Positions 8,167 to 16,842 are shown, numbered from the stretch's first letter. The stretch is 64,000 bases of DNA from Methanoculleus chikugoensis (GCF_019669965.1 NZ_AP019781.1:2481092-2545091), one strand, 5' to 3'. Translations and numbers: made by a program. The notes: generated by a model not told the origin, from the letters alone.

Positions 8167-9117
8167 ATGATGAAACTATATCACCCGACGATAGACACGA
8201 TACTATTTGTTATTGCCCTTACTATAGGAGGTATTCTTCTTATCTTGTTTTTTCAGGGGCCCAGCCTTATAACAGGCCTTGTATCATCGATTTTCGCAGG
8301 GGCGGTTGCAGGTATTTTTGCTGTAATTGGAATAAAAGTCTTAGAGAACTTCGATTATACATTCACACTATACTTATTTAAGCGACATGTTAAGCACCAT
8401 CATTCGAATATATGGTTAGAGATATTGAAAATAGAAGGATTTCTGATCGAAGCTGCACACCAACATGATTACAACAAAGTAAGGAAACTTGTCACGGATT
8501 TACTATATCTTACTGGTGAAGGTGAAGAAAACGAGAGTTATTCGTGTTATCTCATCTCCCACAAAATCGAAACATTTTTGATAAATTTCTCTAAAGATCC
8601 ATATATTATTACGTTTGTGTTAAGCGTGATTTATCACAAATACAGGATTTATCGGGCATCAAACAAGATGCTCGGTTTGAAAAGGAGTGGCGATCTCTTT
8701 TATCGAGCATGTTTACGGACTGCAGATCACCCCGCGAGCCAACTGAATGAGGTAGGGAGTTTCTTACTGTATGAGATTAACCCATATCTTCAGGAAATGC
8801 ATCTGCCCTACATTGATTTGCACGATGATTACTTTTCTCGGATTTACTGGCAAGTGACAGCAAAAGCTCTGTATTCAACAGACACGGATCTAAAAACCTT
8901 GGGAAAAAGGCTTTTAGAGCCATTGGTAACAGTTGATAAAGTTGATAAAAAACACTTCCAAAAAGTAATCCAACTGATCCGTGAAGATAAAGACGCAATA
9001 GTCAATGCCCGAGAAATTGAGAATTTGCAAAAAGAGTATAAGCGCTTACAAAGAAGGGCTACGCAATTCTCCATTCACGATAATGACCACGTGAATAGTT
9101 TTTATTCAGATATTTGA
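8167..9117 (+). CDS. Membrane protein of unknown function with two N-terminal TM segments
   Basis: This 316-residue protein begins with two hydrophobic helices (about residues 10-30 and 34-58), followed by a long soluble region rich in Tyr, His and charged residues. The C-terminal part, around REIENLQKEYKRLQRR, looks like a short coiled coil. I do not recognise a family; the layout resembles integral membrane proteins with a cytosolic helical domain. ATG at 8167 is followed at once by a second ATG. Base composition matches the island, not the flanking cofD genes. No partner gene is evident. Confidence 0.65.
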   Translation: MMKLYHPTIDTILFVIALTIGGILLILFFQGPSLITGLVSSIFAGAVAGIFAVIGIKVLENFDYTFTLYLFKRHVKHHHSNIWLEILKIEGFLIEAAHQHDYNKVRKLVTDLLYLTGEGEENESYSCYLISHKIETFLINFSKDPYIITFVLSVIYHKYRIYRASNKMLGLKRSGDLFYRACLRTADHPASQLNEVGSFLLYEINPYLQEMHLPYIDLHDDYFSRIYWQVTAKALYSTDTDLKTLGKRLLEPLVTVDKVDKKHFQKVIQLIREDKDAIVNAREIENLQKEYKRLQRRATQFSIHDNDHVNSFYSDI

Positions 9118-9279
9118 ACCCAAAATGATCATAACCCCTAGCTTTAGACCCTCGGGTGGAGTGATGGTTCGTCCAAGAGCGAGAGCATCAACAACCCCCG
9201 CCCCAACCCCACCTCCCTCCCCCCCACAACAACTGAAACCGTTAACCCCCCCGACACCCCACATACATGACATTCAGCC

Positions 9280-10182
9280 ATGATCACCTTCCTCTCCGGC
9301 GGAGCCGGGACCCTCTCGCTCATCCGGGGCGTCCGCCAGATCCTCTACGACAGCGAGATCGCCGTGGTCGCGAATACCGCTGAGGATCTCTGGATATCGG
9401 GCGGCCACTGTGCGCCGGATATCGACACCGCCGTCTTCCTCTTTGCCGGCATCCTCGACACCGGCCGGTGGTGGGGAATCAAGGGCGACACCTACGCCAC
9501 CCATAACTACCTCCCGAAGGTGGCGGGCGGCGAACCCTTCCCGGTCGGCGACCGTGCCCGGGCCGTCCAGATCGCCCGGGCAGCGCTCCTCAACGAGGGG
9601 CTGACCCTGACCGAGGCGGTCGAGCGCCAGTGCCGCTCACTCAAGATCGGGGCGACCGTCCTCCCGATGACCGACGGCGACGCCGCCCTCTTCGTCGATA
9701 CCGGCACCGAACGTATCCCGCTCCTCACCTACCGGATGGCCGCCGACCCCGGGACGGAGGTGCGCGAACTCGTCCGGCCCGTTCCGCCCGCGGTCACGGA
9801 CAGGGTGCGGGCGGCGATCGAGGAAAGCGACGCCGTGGTGATCGGCCCCGCGAACCCGGCGGCGAGCATCCTCCCCATCCTCGACTGCGCCGGGATGCGG
9901 GACCTCCTCCGCGATGCATTCGTCGTCGCGGTCTCGCCGTTTAGGGGCGGCGCCACGCCCGACCCAAAGGACGCCGCCCTCATGTACGCCGTCGGAGAGC
10001 CCCCCACATCCCCGGCGGTCTCCCGGCTGTATGGGAATATCGTCGACGTCTTCGTCCAGGACATCCACGACCCCGACGACGTTCCCGGATCGCTCCGCCT
10101 GGAGACCCGCCTTTTGCACGAACGGCAGGCCGAATCGCTCGCGTGGGACATCACGGCGGTCATCCGCCACGCCGTTTCGTGA
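9280..10182 (+). CDS. CofD paralogue, diverged (2-phospho-L-lactate transferase family)
   Basis: This 300-residue protein is the same length as, and alignable end to end with, CofD encoded 73 bases downstream. CofD joins an activated phospholactate (or phosphoenolpyruvate) moiety to the riboflavin-like Fo in F420 synthesis. Here the nucleotide loop reads GGAGTLSLIRG instead of [11 protein letters not shown], changing Thr9, Pro12 and Lys13, and the late SGPAAALM motif is replaced by DPKDAALM. NTAED, PDIDT, LPMTD and VVIGPANP are kept. The changes suggest an altered substrate or lost activity. It probably arose by tandem duplication. Confidence 0.85.
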   Translation: MITFLSGGAGTLSLIRGVRQILYDSEIAVVANTAEDLWISGGHCAPDIDTAVFLFAGILDTGRWWGIKGDTYATHNYLPKVAGGEPFPVGDRARAVQIARAALLNEGLTLTEAVERQCRSLKIGATVLPMTDGDAALFVDTGTERIPLLTYRMAADPGTEVRELVRPVPPAVTDRVRAAIEESDAVVIGPANPAASILPILDCAGMRDLLRDAFVVAVSPFRGGATPDPKDAALMYAVGEPPTSPAVSRLYGNIVDVFVQDIHDPDDVPGSLRLETRLLHERQAESLAWDITAVIRHAVS

Positions 10183-10214
10183 AATTGGGGCATTGACCCC
10201 CGGACAAAGTTTGG

Positions 10215-10255
10215 GAAAATTCATATACGCATGGGCTTGATACGCTAATTATCCA
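10215..10255 (+). promoter_or_regulatory. Archaeal promoter for cofD
   Basis: GGGAAAATTCATATACGC upstream of the ATG at 10256 looks like a BRE followed by a TATA box. This suggests cofD is transcribed separately from the upstream paralogue. No strong ribosome binding site is present, so the message may be short-leadered. Confidence 0.5.
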
Positions 10256-11158
10256 ATGATAACCTTCCTCTCGGGCGGGACCGGAACCCCGAAACTCCTC
10301 CGCGGGATGCGGGAACTGCTGGACGAGCGGGATATCGCGGTCGTCGTCAACACGGCCGAGGACACCTGGCTCTCCGGCAACCACCTCTCGCCCGACATCG
10401 ACACGGTCATGTACCTCTTTGCGGGCATCCTCGACACCAACCGGTGGTGGGGGATCCGCAATGACTCCTACGTCACCCACGACCTCCTCGCACGGCTCGG
10501 CATCGACGAGTACATCGCCGTCGGCGACCAGGACCGGGCGGTTCACGCAGCACGGGGAGAGATGCTCCGGAGCGGCATGCGGCTGACGGAGATAACCCAC
10601 GCACTCTGCCGCACGCTCGACGTCCGGGCGACCGTTCTCCCGATGACCGACTCCGTCGTGACGACCTACGTCCGGACGGCCCGGGGCGAGATGCACTTCC
10701 AGGAGTACTGGGTGAAGCACCGCGGCGACATGGCGATCGACGGCGTCGTCCGGAAGTTCGATGAGCCGCCGGTCGCGACCTCCGAGGTGATCGATGCGAT
10801 CGAGGCAAGCGACGCCGTGGTGATCGGACCGAGCAACCCCGTCACGAGCATATCCCCGATCCTCGAGTGCGCCGGGGTGCGGGAGGCGCTCCGCCGGCAG
10901 CACGTCATCGCCGTCAGCCCGTTCATCGGCGATGCGCCGATCAGCGGCCCGGCGGCGGCCCTGATGCGAGCGTTCGGAAAAGAGCCCTCGTCCGCCGGAA
11001 CCTACGGTCTCTACGAGGACTTCGCGGACGTCTTCATCCAGGACACCCGCGACCCGGTCGAGCTCGAAGGGGCGCTGCGCCAGGACACCCTCATGGTCAA
11101 CCGGGGCAAGAGCCTCGACCTCGCAAAGAGTATCCTGACCCTGATCTACGGGTGCTGA
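10256..11158 (+). CDS. cofD: 2-phospho-L-lactate transferase CofD
   Basis: This enzyme completes F420-0 by transferring the phospholactyl (or phosphoenolpyruvyl) group to Fo. The 300 residues carry [11 protein letters not shown] (7-17), NTAEDTW, the metal-binding [39 protein letters not shown] and ISGPAAALM, all family hallmarks. F420 is the electron carrier used by the Frh hydrogenase encoded at 53857-57559. The gene follows a diverged copy of itself and converges on a NifU-like gene. Confidence 0.95.
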   Translation: MITFLSGGTGTPKLLRGMRELLDERDIAVVVNTAEDTWLSGNHLSPDIDTVMYLFAGILDTNRWWGIRNDSYVTHDLLARLGIDEYIAVGDQDRAVHAARGEMLRSGMRLTEITHALCRTLDVRATVLPMTDSVVTTYVRTARGEMHFQEYWVKHRGDMAIDGVVRKFDEPPVATSEVIDAIEASDAVVIGPSNPVTSISPILECAGVREALRRQHVIAVSPFIGDAPISGPAAALMRAFGKEPSSAGTYGLYEDFADVFIQDTRDPVELEGALRQDTLMVNRGKSLDLAKSILTLIYGC

Positions 11159-11167
11159 AAGAGCCCT

Positions 11168-11557
11168 TCACCCCTGTTTTTGCTTCCCCCGGTAATCCTC
11201 TATCGCCGCGTGGAGCGCGTCCGCCGCGAGGTTCGAGCAGTGCATCTTTCTGGGCGGCAGCCCGTCGAGTTCGGTCGCGACGTCGTCGCGGGTGATCTTC
11301 ATCGCCTCCTCAAGCGTCTTTCCTTTAGCCATGTCGGTCACCATGCTGCTCGTCGCGATCGCCGACCCGCACCCGAACGTCCGGAATCTGATATCTTCGA
11401 TGACGTCGTCCCTGACCCTGATGAAGATCTCCATGATGTCCCCGCAGACGGGATTGCCGACCTTGCCGTAACCGTCCGGGTTCTCGATCACCCCGACGTT
11501 GTGCGGGTTCATGAAGTGCTCCATCACCTTCTGGCTGTATCCGATCTGGTCCGCCAT
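11168..11557 (-). CDS. NifU/IscU-type Fe-S cluster scaffold
   Basis: The 129-residue protein is an IscU/NifU N-terminal domain, on which Fe-S clusters are assembled. Three ligand cysteines are visible in GNPVCGD, RTFGCGSAIA and KMHCSNLA, and Asp40 follows the first. The pattern SSMVTDMAKGKTLEEA is typical. It begins just downstream of a DsrE-like pseudogene and TusA-like genes on the same strand, so the cluster probably handled sulfur delivery to Fe-S assembly. No cysteine desulfurase gene is in view, in line with methanogens that use sulfide directly. Confidence 0.93.
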   Translation of the reverse strand: MADQIGYSQKVMEHFMNPHNVGVIENPDGYGKVGNPVCGDIMEIFIRVRDDVIEDIRFRTFGCGSAIATSSMVTDMAKGKTLEEAMKITRDDVATELDGLPPRKMHCSNLAADALHAAIEDYRGKQKQG

Positions 11558-11565
11558 TGTTCCAC

Positions 11566-11988
11566 CTACAGCGATGTAATAGCCCGCAGGCGTTTAACTG
11601 TTTCTTCGACCATCCCTGCGCTCCGGAGTCGCCCGGGGAGAAGCAAAGACCGGTCGGGCAGGCCTCTTCCCCGTAACCCGGCGAGACGACCGCTTCGGCA
11701 TCGACCGAGGGGTCGTTCGAGGTGACCGCCCCCACGAATGAAGCCGCCCTGTTCCATGCCGGGGAGCCGGCTGCCCTGCTCGCAGATGGAGACCTTCGCC
11801 CCCGCCGAGATCGCCTGCTGCATGATCTCCGAGAGGGGCAGGAAGTTCCCGGCAGGATCTTCTCCGTCCATGCTTCGCACCGTCATCGCGAGCAGAAACG
11901 GCGCATACGGCCGCTCAGGGGTCGCGGTGCCGTGGGTCCGGAGTCCGGTACCGTGCCGTACGCTTCAGCCCCCTCCCCGGCCGGTCAC
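11566..11988 (-). pseudogene. DsrE-family sulfur-relay protein, degraded
   Basis: Reading from a GTG at 11988, which overlaps the end of the tusA-like gene, the frame meets TGA at codon 8. It then gives a DsrE-like stretch: THGTATPERPYAPFLLAMTVR, QQAISAGAKVSICEQG and RLPGMEQGGFI. After that the sense passes to another frame (AVTSNDPSVDAEAVVSPGYG) and back again (LLLPGRLRSAGMVEETVKRL) to the stop at 11566. So it carries one nonsense codon and two compensating shifts. An intact ATG at 11886 could still start a 106-residue product with a scrambled middle. The family has a conserved Cys, here in ICEQG. Confidence 0.65.
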
Positions 11989-12233
11989 GTCGCTTCTGCC
12001 GCCGGTGCCGCCCCCTTGCGCACGATGAGGGTCGTAACGCCGCTCGCGACGTGCTCCTCCTCGACCTTATGCCCGCTCTTATCGGCCCACGACCTGACCG
12101 CCTCGACAAGGTCGTGCCTGTCGGCCGTCACCTGCAGGATCTGCCCGTTCTCGAGCACCTCCATCTCCTCCTCGATCAGGAGCATGGGCGACTGGCAGGC
12201 ACCGACACAGTTTACCGTCTTATCCGCGTACAT
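11985..12233 (-). CDS. TusA/SirA-like sulfur carrier protein
   Basis: The 82-residue product has the TusA-like two-layer fold signature: a cysteine pair in NCVGACQSPMLL, then a helix, GQILQVTADRHDLVEAV, and a C-terminal GHKVEEEHVASGVTTLIV strand pair. TusA-type proteins carry persulfide sulfur on the N-terminal cysteine; here the usual CPxP is CQSP. ATG at 12233 is chosen because GAGGTGAG lies 4 bases before it; a GTG three codons upstream is less likely. It lies between a degraded TusA relative and a DsrE pseudogene on the same strand. Confidence 0.75.
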   Translation of the reverse strand: MYADKTVNCVGACQSPMLLIEEEMEVLENGQILQVTADRHDLVEAVRSWADKSGHKVEEEHVASGVTTLIVRKGAAPAAEAT

Positions 12234-12243
12234 TCGTCTCACC

Positions 12244-12441
12244 TCACTTCATCTTCCGGATAACGAACCTCGTGGCCCCGTCATCCTCCTCGAACTTCAC
12301 GATCTCGTGCCCCATCCGGTCTCCCCGACGTCGGATATCCTCCTCCGCGGCAGGGCCGTCCGCCCCTTTCATCATCGTGATCGGCATGGGGCAGGAGAGC
12401 CCGGCAGTCCGCGACCGCCCGGGTTCGTTCTCCTGTTCCAT
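12244..12441 (-). pseudogene. TusA-like gene with internal deletion
   Basis: The 65-residue frame starts like TusA (RTAGLSCPMPITMMKGAD, with the CPxP motif) and ends like TusA (EEDIRRRGDRMGHEIVKFEEDDGATRFVIRK), but about 20 residues are missing. The absent part is the second helix and the GEVLEV strand that normally lie between. An in-frame deletion is the simplest explanation. It could still be translated: an ATG at 12441 follows a G-rich stretch. A longer frame extends upstream to 12645 but has no protein-like composition. Confidence 0.55.
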
Positions 12442-12669
12442 CTCTTGCCCCCCGTTGCGGAACGCGCATGGGAATCCGGTGCCGCGACCCGGAAACGTGC
12501 CGCTCCCGGGAGCACCGGATGCTGCCCCATCCCATATAAGCGTTCCTTCCGGGGTGGTGGCGATAGAGCACGGCAACGGGCGGTTCCCGTGCTTCGGTGG
12601 GAAGATCAGAAAAGTTATACTCCGTCTCCTGCCACGTACCATCATCGGAGAAGACCGATCGTACGGAGG

Positions 12670-12948
12670 ATGCCGACGGGACTGTGGAACCGGCTCGGAC
12701 GCAGGAAGGGGGAGGAAACGGACGCATCAACCGATGCGGAGGAAGAAGCCCGGGTGGCGGGGCTCGTTCTCTCGCTTGAGAGCAAGGATATCGCGGCCCG
12801 GTGAAGAGCGGTGCGTGCGCTCGGCGAGATCGGTGCTCCCGGAGCGTCCGAAGCGCTGCAGCCCCTCCCCCTGGACGCCGACAGAGATGTCCGGCGGGAG
12901 GCGTTCGAGGCGCTCGAAGCGATCAAGGCGCGGGGAGACCTCGCCTGA
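12670..12948 (+). pseudogene. Short HEAT-repeat protein interrupted by TGA
   Basis: From ATG 12670 the frame encodes a charged 44-residue start ending LVLSLESKDIAAR, then TGA at 12802-12804, then in the same frame RAVRALGEIGAPGASEAL and DVRREAFEALEAIKARGDLA to TGA at 12946. The second part is a typical HEAT/PBS-lyase repeat pair (ALGEIG, DVRREAFEAL). A CGA-to-TGA transition would explain the break (Arg between two Arg). HEAT-repeat proteins are common in methanogens as scaffolds. The block is short, so it may itself be a remnant of a longer gene. Confidence 0.6.
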
Positions 12949-13231
12949 CGGGCGCGCTCCCCCTTCCCCGAGAGAACGCAGGGTTCTCGCGGTAGCGGCG
13001 AATACGGCGGCAATCCCGGTTCGGGCCGCGCTAAAAGGATGGGGAGACACGATCCGGCGTGGCCGCAGTCGCCTGGGGGCATAGTAACCACCCGCTTTTT
13101 TCAGGCTGATTCCCGGTTTGCAGGCATTTTACCCACCTATTGCCGAAAATAGAGGAAATTTCGTTCCTTTTTTGATTTGTGACTGTTATAACCGAAAATA
13201 TTAAAAAATTCAAGCGATAAGAAGATCTCTA
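12949..13231. promoter_or_regulatory. Intergenic region with promoter of arginine decarboxylase gene
   Basis: The region becomes strongly AT-rich towards 13231. CCGAAAATATTAAAAAATTC at about 13192-13211 looks like BRE plus TATA box placed about 25-35 bases before the ATG at 13232. A similar CCGAAAATAGAGG occurs about 50 bases upstream (from 13143) and might be a second binding site. I see no gene. Confidence 0.5.
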
Positions 13232-13774
13232 ATGTTCGTTCCGACCAAGTGTTTCTTTACGAAAGGTGTGGGTATCCACAAAGACAAACTGGCATCGTTT
13301 GAACTGGCTCTCAGGGAGGCGGGTATCGAGAAGTACAATCTGGTCTACGTCTCGAGTATCTTCCCCCCGAACTGCCAGCTGGTTTCGCCTGAGGAAGGCT
13401 TGAAGGAGCTCTCCCCGGGGAGCATCGTCTACGTCGTCATGGCCCGCGCCGAGACCAACGAGCCGAGCAGGCTCGCCTCCGCGGCCATCGGCCACGCGAT
13501 GCCCAAAGAGAGCAACACCTACGGCTACCTCTCCGAGCACCACGCCTTCGGGGAGACGGCGGAAGTCTCGGGCGAATACGCCGAAGACCTTGCGGCAACC
13601 ATGCTCGCGACGACGCTCGGGATCGAGTTCGACCCCGACAGGGCGTGGCAGGAGCGGGAGCAGATCTACAAGGCGAGCGGCCGGATCATCAGCACGACCC
13701 ACACCTGCCAGGCGGCGGAAGGGGTCATGGACGGCCGCTGGACGACGGTCATCGCCGCAGCGGTCTTCCTCTAA
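13232..13774 (+). CDS. pdaD: Pyruvoyl-dependent arginine decarboxylase proenzyme
   Basis: This 180-residue proenzyme converts arginine to agmatine, the first step of archaeal polyamine synthesis. It cleaves itself in VSSIFPPNC; the second serine, Ser42, should become the pyruvoyl group at the start of the alpha chain. Family segments [29 protein letters not shown] and the C-terminal [20 protein letters not shown] are present, and length is normal. It is monocistronic with an AT-rich promoter. An AdoMet-decarboxylase-like gene at 58121 could act in the same pathway. Confidence 0.95.
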   Translation: MFVPTKCFFTKGVGIHKDKLASFELALREAGIEKYNLVYVSSIFPPNCQLVSPEEGLKELSPGSIVYVVMARAETNEPSRLASAAIGHAMPKESNTYGYLSEHHAFGETAEVSGEYAEDLAATMLATTLGIEFDPDRAWQEREQIYKASGRIISTTHTCQAAEGVMDGRWTTVIAAAVFL

Positions 13775-13895
13775 GACCTGCACCTCCCGGGGCAGCCGAT
13801 CTCTTTTCCTGCGGCTGCCCCGCCGAAGTCTTCTCCCGGGCCGGAGCGCAAAGCAAAATACCTCCCGGGCCCCACACTGTATTCAGGTTTTTCAC

Positions 13896-15185
13896 ATGCG
13901 TCTACCAATACAGGCCGTAACCCCGGAAACGGAATCTGCCGAGATCGTCGGCTGGGTACACGAGGTTCGCGACCTCGGAGGACTCTCGTTCTTCCTGATC
14001 CGCGACCGGACCGGCATCATCCAGGTGACCATCCCGAAGAAGAAAGTCCCGGCAGAGATCCTTGATACCGCCCGGAACGTCTCGCGAGAGTCGGTGGTCA
14101 GGGTCCAGGGCAGGGTAAAGGCAATCGAGAAAGCACCCGGTGGGCGCGAGATCGTCCCCGAAGAGCTCGAGATCATCAGCACCGCAGAGAGCCCGCTCCC
14201 GCTCGACGTCGCCGAGAAGGTCCCCGCCGAACTCGATACCCGGCTCGACTCCCGGTTCCTGGACGCGAGAAAACCGCGTGTCCGCGCCATCTTCTTCATC
14301 CGGTCCGCCGTGACCTCTTCCGCGACCGCGTTCCTCGCCTCCCGGGGCTGCATCAACATCACCACCCCCAAGATCGTCGCGGCGGCGACCGAGGGCGGCA
14401 CCGAACTCTTCCCGATCGCCTACTTCGAGAAAGAGGCGTTCATGAACCAGAGCCCGCAGCTCTATAAGCAGATGATGATGGCTGCCGGGTTCGAGGCGGT
14501 CTTCGAACTCGGCCCCATCTTCCGCGCTGAGGAGCACAACACCGTCCGGCACCTCAACGAGGCGACGAGCCTCGACGTCGAGGTCTCGTTTGCCGACCAC
14601 AACGACGTCATGGAACTCCTCGAGGACCTGATCGTCCACATATACGACCACGTCGCGAAGAACTGCGCCGACCAGCTCGCGGAACTCGGGGTCGAACTTA
14701 CGGTTCCGGCAAAGCCGTTCCCCCGGATCCCCTATACGGAGGCGATCGAGATCGCGAACCGCGTCATCGAGGAGAAACTCACCTTCGGCGACGACCTCTC
14801 TCCGGCGGCCGAGCGGGCGATCGGGGATACCGTCGGGCAGCACTACTTCATCGTCGACTGGCCGACCGATATCAGGCCCTACTACGCGATGCCCTACCCG
14901 GATCGTCCCGAGTTCTGCAAGGCGTTCGATATGATGCACCCCCGGATGGAACTCTCCTCCGGCGCCCAGCGTATCCACGATCACGACCTCCTCGTGGAGC
15001 GGATCCGTGCGAAAGGCCTCTCTCCCGAGAGTTTTGAGTTCTATTTGAAGCCGTTCCGCTACGGCATGCCCCCGCATGCCGGGTGGGGGCTCGGCATCGA
15101 GCGGCTGGTGATGACGATGCTTGACCTTCCAAACATCCGCGAGGCGGTGCTCTTCCCGCGTGACCGGCACAGACTGACGCCATGA
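13896..15185 (+). CDS. aspS: Aspartyl-tRNA(Asp/Asn) synthetase, archaeal type
   Basis: The 429-residue protein is a class IIb synthetase that charges tRNA-Asp and, in many archaea, tRNA-Asn. The N-terminal OB fold (VGWVHEVRDLGGLSFFLIRD) binds the anticodon. The catalytic domain has motif 2 around GPIFRAEEHNTVRHLNEAT and motif 3 in GWGLGIERLVM. The ATG at 13896 gives the standard archaeal length; the frame is open further upstream but without protein character. Non-discriminating behaviour is inferred from the family and not shown by the sequence alone. Confidence 0.95.
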   Translation: MRLPIQAVTPETESAEIVGWVHEVRDLGGLSFFLIRDRTGIIQVTIPKKKVPAEILDTARNVSRESVVRVQGRVKAIEKAPGGREIVPEELEIISTAESPLPLDVAEKVPAELDTRLDSRFLDARKPRVRAIFFIRSAVTSSATAFLASRGCINITTPKIVAAATEGGTELFPIAYFEKEAFMNQSPQLYKQMMMAAGFEAVFELGPIFRAEEHNTVRHLNEATSLDVEVSFADHNDVMELLEDLIVHIYDHVAKNCADQLAELGVELTVPAKPFPRIPYTEAIEIANRVIEEKLTFGDDLSPAAERAIGDTVGQHYFIVDWPTDIRPYYAMPYPDRPEFCKAFDMMHPRMELSSGAQRIHDHDLLVERIRAKGLSPESFEFYLKPFRYGMPPHAGWGLGIERLVMTMLDLPNIREAVLFPRDRHRLTP

Positions 15186-15246
15186 GTTTAATTACACCGC
15201 CGACCTACGGATCGATGTGCTTGCATAACCGGCACAGGACCGTCCC

Positions 15247-16149
15247 ATGACCCTGACAAGCGTGCGCCTCCCGACCACCGTGGTCGGGAGCTACCCGGTG
15301 GTGAAAGGCTCGGGGGTTCGCGCCCTCATGGACCCGCTGAAACATGCGGTGGAGGTAGCGGTGGCCGACCAGATCGGCGCCGGGATCGACATCATCTCCG
15401 ACGGCCAGGTCCGGGGCGACATGATCCGGGCCTTCACCTCCCACCTCCCCGGGATCCGCGGGTCGTCGGTCGTCGGGAAGGTCCAGCCGGCCGCCCGACC
15501 CATCACCCTCGCGGACACGAAATACGCCCTCTCCCGGCACCCGAAGGTGAAAGGCATCCTCACCGGGCCGAGCACGCTCGCGCACGGCCTCTCGATCGAG
15601 ACGCCGTTCTACCGGAACAAAGACGAGCTGGTTCTCGATCTCGCGCAGGCGCTCGCGGTCGAGGCGAACCATCTCCAGGACGCCGGTGTTGCGCTCATCC
15701 AGATAGACGAGCCCATCTTCTCGACGGGGGCGGCGAACCTCGCCGTCGGCCGCGAGGCGGTGAACGCGATCGCCGGGATGCTCCGGGTGCCGGTCTGCCT
15801 CCACGTCTGCGGGAACCTCGGGAACGTCATCGATGACGTTCTCAGGACAAACGTCGCCGTATTCGATTTTGAGTTCGCGAATAACCCCGGAAACCTCGAG
15901 GTGCTCTCGGCAAAAGACCTGCGCGGCCGGATGATCGGTTACGGCTGCGTGGACTCCGCCGACCCCGGCATCGAGAGTATCGAGACTATCGAAAAACGAA
16001 TCGAGGCCGGGATCGACATCTTCTCCCCCGATCTCATGCTCATCGACCCCGACTGCGGTCTCCGGATGCAGGCGCGCGACGCAGCGCTCGGAAAACTGAA
16101 AAATATGGTTATTGCGGCGGGCGAAATCCGGGCCGAGTACACGGGCTAG
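15247..16149 (+). CDS. Archaeal short-form methionine synthase (MetE C-terminal domain type)
   Basis: At 300 residues this corresponds to the catalytic half of MetE, as in the methanogen methylcobalamin:homocysteine methyltransferase. Zinc ligands are visible as His186 and Cys188 in CLHVCGN and Cys270 in DPDCGL. IDEP (153-156) lines the homocysteine site. Methanogens of this type use a methylated corrinoid protein rather than folate as donor. It lies 61 bases after aspS on the same strand and may be cotranscribed. Another archaeal branch of this family has unknown substrates, so function is probable rather than certain. Confidence 0.87.
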   Translation: MTLTSVRLPTTVVGSYPVVKGSGVRALMDPLKHAVEVAVADQIGAGIDIISDGQVRGDMIRAFTSHLPGIRGSSVVGKVQPAARPITLADTKYALSRHPKVKGILTGPSTLAHGLSIETPFYRNKDELVLDLAQALAVEANHLQDAGVALIQIDEPIFSTGAANLAVGREAVNAIAGMLRVPVCLHVCGNLGNVIDDVLRTNVAVFDFEFANNPGNLEVLSAKDLRGRMIGYGCVDSADPGIESIETIEKRIEAGIDIFSPDLMLIDPDCGLRMQARDAALGKLKNMVIAAGEIRAEYTG

Positions 16150-16159
16150 GCCGTTATCA

Positions 16160-16181
16160 TCTCACGCGAAGCCGCGCGAAG
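16160..16181. repeat. Dispersed GCGAAG-rich repeat, short copy 2
   Basis: CTCACGCGAAGCCGCGCGAAG just after the methionine synthase stop is a single unit of the same family as the multi-unit copies at 923, 51439 and 59960. Confidence 0.5.
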
Positions 16182-16205
16182 ATGTGGCCGGGCCGGGTTT
16201 TCAGC

Positions 16206-16790
16206 CTAGACCACCCTGCTCGTCGTCGAGAGTTCGAGGCCTTCTGCGATGATATGATAGGGGATGACCCGCTGCGGCACGTCCGAACCTTTGAGTTTCT
16301 CGATGGCAAGCGTCCGCTCGAACTCGTTGCCGTGAACCTGCTGCCTGAGAGAGATGAAGACGTCGGCCGCCCGCATAATCCGCACCTCTTCCGCGGGGCT
16401 GTGGACTCCCGTATAGACGAGGTAGACGATGTTTGCACCCCCCTCGATGATCGGGCGCGTCTCCTCGAGGACGAACCTGACGGCCGTGTCGATCCCCCAG
16501 GCGGCGACCAGCGTGGAGAGCGAGTCCACGACGATCTTCTCGCCCGCCATCGCCGCCGCCATCGCCGTGGGGTCCATGCCCCGTGCGTCGATCATACTCT
16601 CTCCCGGCATGGTATCAAGCATCAGGTAGGCTCCCGCTCCTCCCCCTTCCTGCCAGAACTGCTGTGCCAGGAGTTCAAGACCGCTCAGCGGAGATCCGGC
16701 GATGACGATACGGGTGCCCGGTGAGAATCCTCCGTCAAGCGCCAGGTCCAGGCCCGCAATTCCTGTCGAACGTCTGGTGGTGTCTGCCAC
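16206..16790 (-). CDS. KaiC/RecA-like protein with degenerate Walker A
   Basis: The 194-residue protein follows the RecA/KaiC single-domain fold: TGIAGLDLALDGGFSPGTRIVIAG, then a hydrophobic Walker B-like strand EKIVVDSLSTLV, and a C-terminal IEKLKGSDVPQRVIPYHI typical of GvpD/KaiC relatives. The P-loop reads GSPLSGLELL, so the lysine of GxxxxGK(S/T) is Leu38. ATP hydrolysis is therefore doubtful; a regulatory or scaffold role is more likely. The start is a GTG at 16790. It lies 52 bases downstream of the acyl-CoA synthetase gene on the same strand. Confidence 0.85.
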   Translation of the reverse strand: MADTTRRSTGIAGLDLALDGGFSPGTRIVIAGSPLSGLELLAQQFWQEGGGAGAYLMLDTMPGESMIDARGMDPTAMAAAMAGEKIVVDSLSTLVAAWGIDTAVRFVLEETRPIIEGGANIVYLVYTGVHSPAEEVRIMRAADVFISLRQQVHGNEFERTLAIEKLKGSDVPQRVIPYHIIAEGLELSTTSRVV

Positions 16791-16842
16791 GTCTCTACCT
16801 CGGGTATGTCTCGCAGGATCTTTGCCGCCCGTTCCTAAATAA

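Noticed and set aside
12802-12804. Selenocysteine or other recoding at the TGA in the HEAT-repeat frame
   Set aside because: The codon replaces an Arg in a helix and no SECIS-like element follows; hydrogenase subunit FrhA in the window uses Cys, not Sec, at its metal site.
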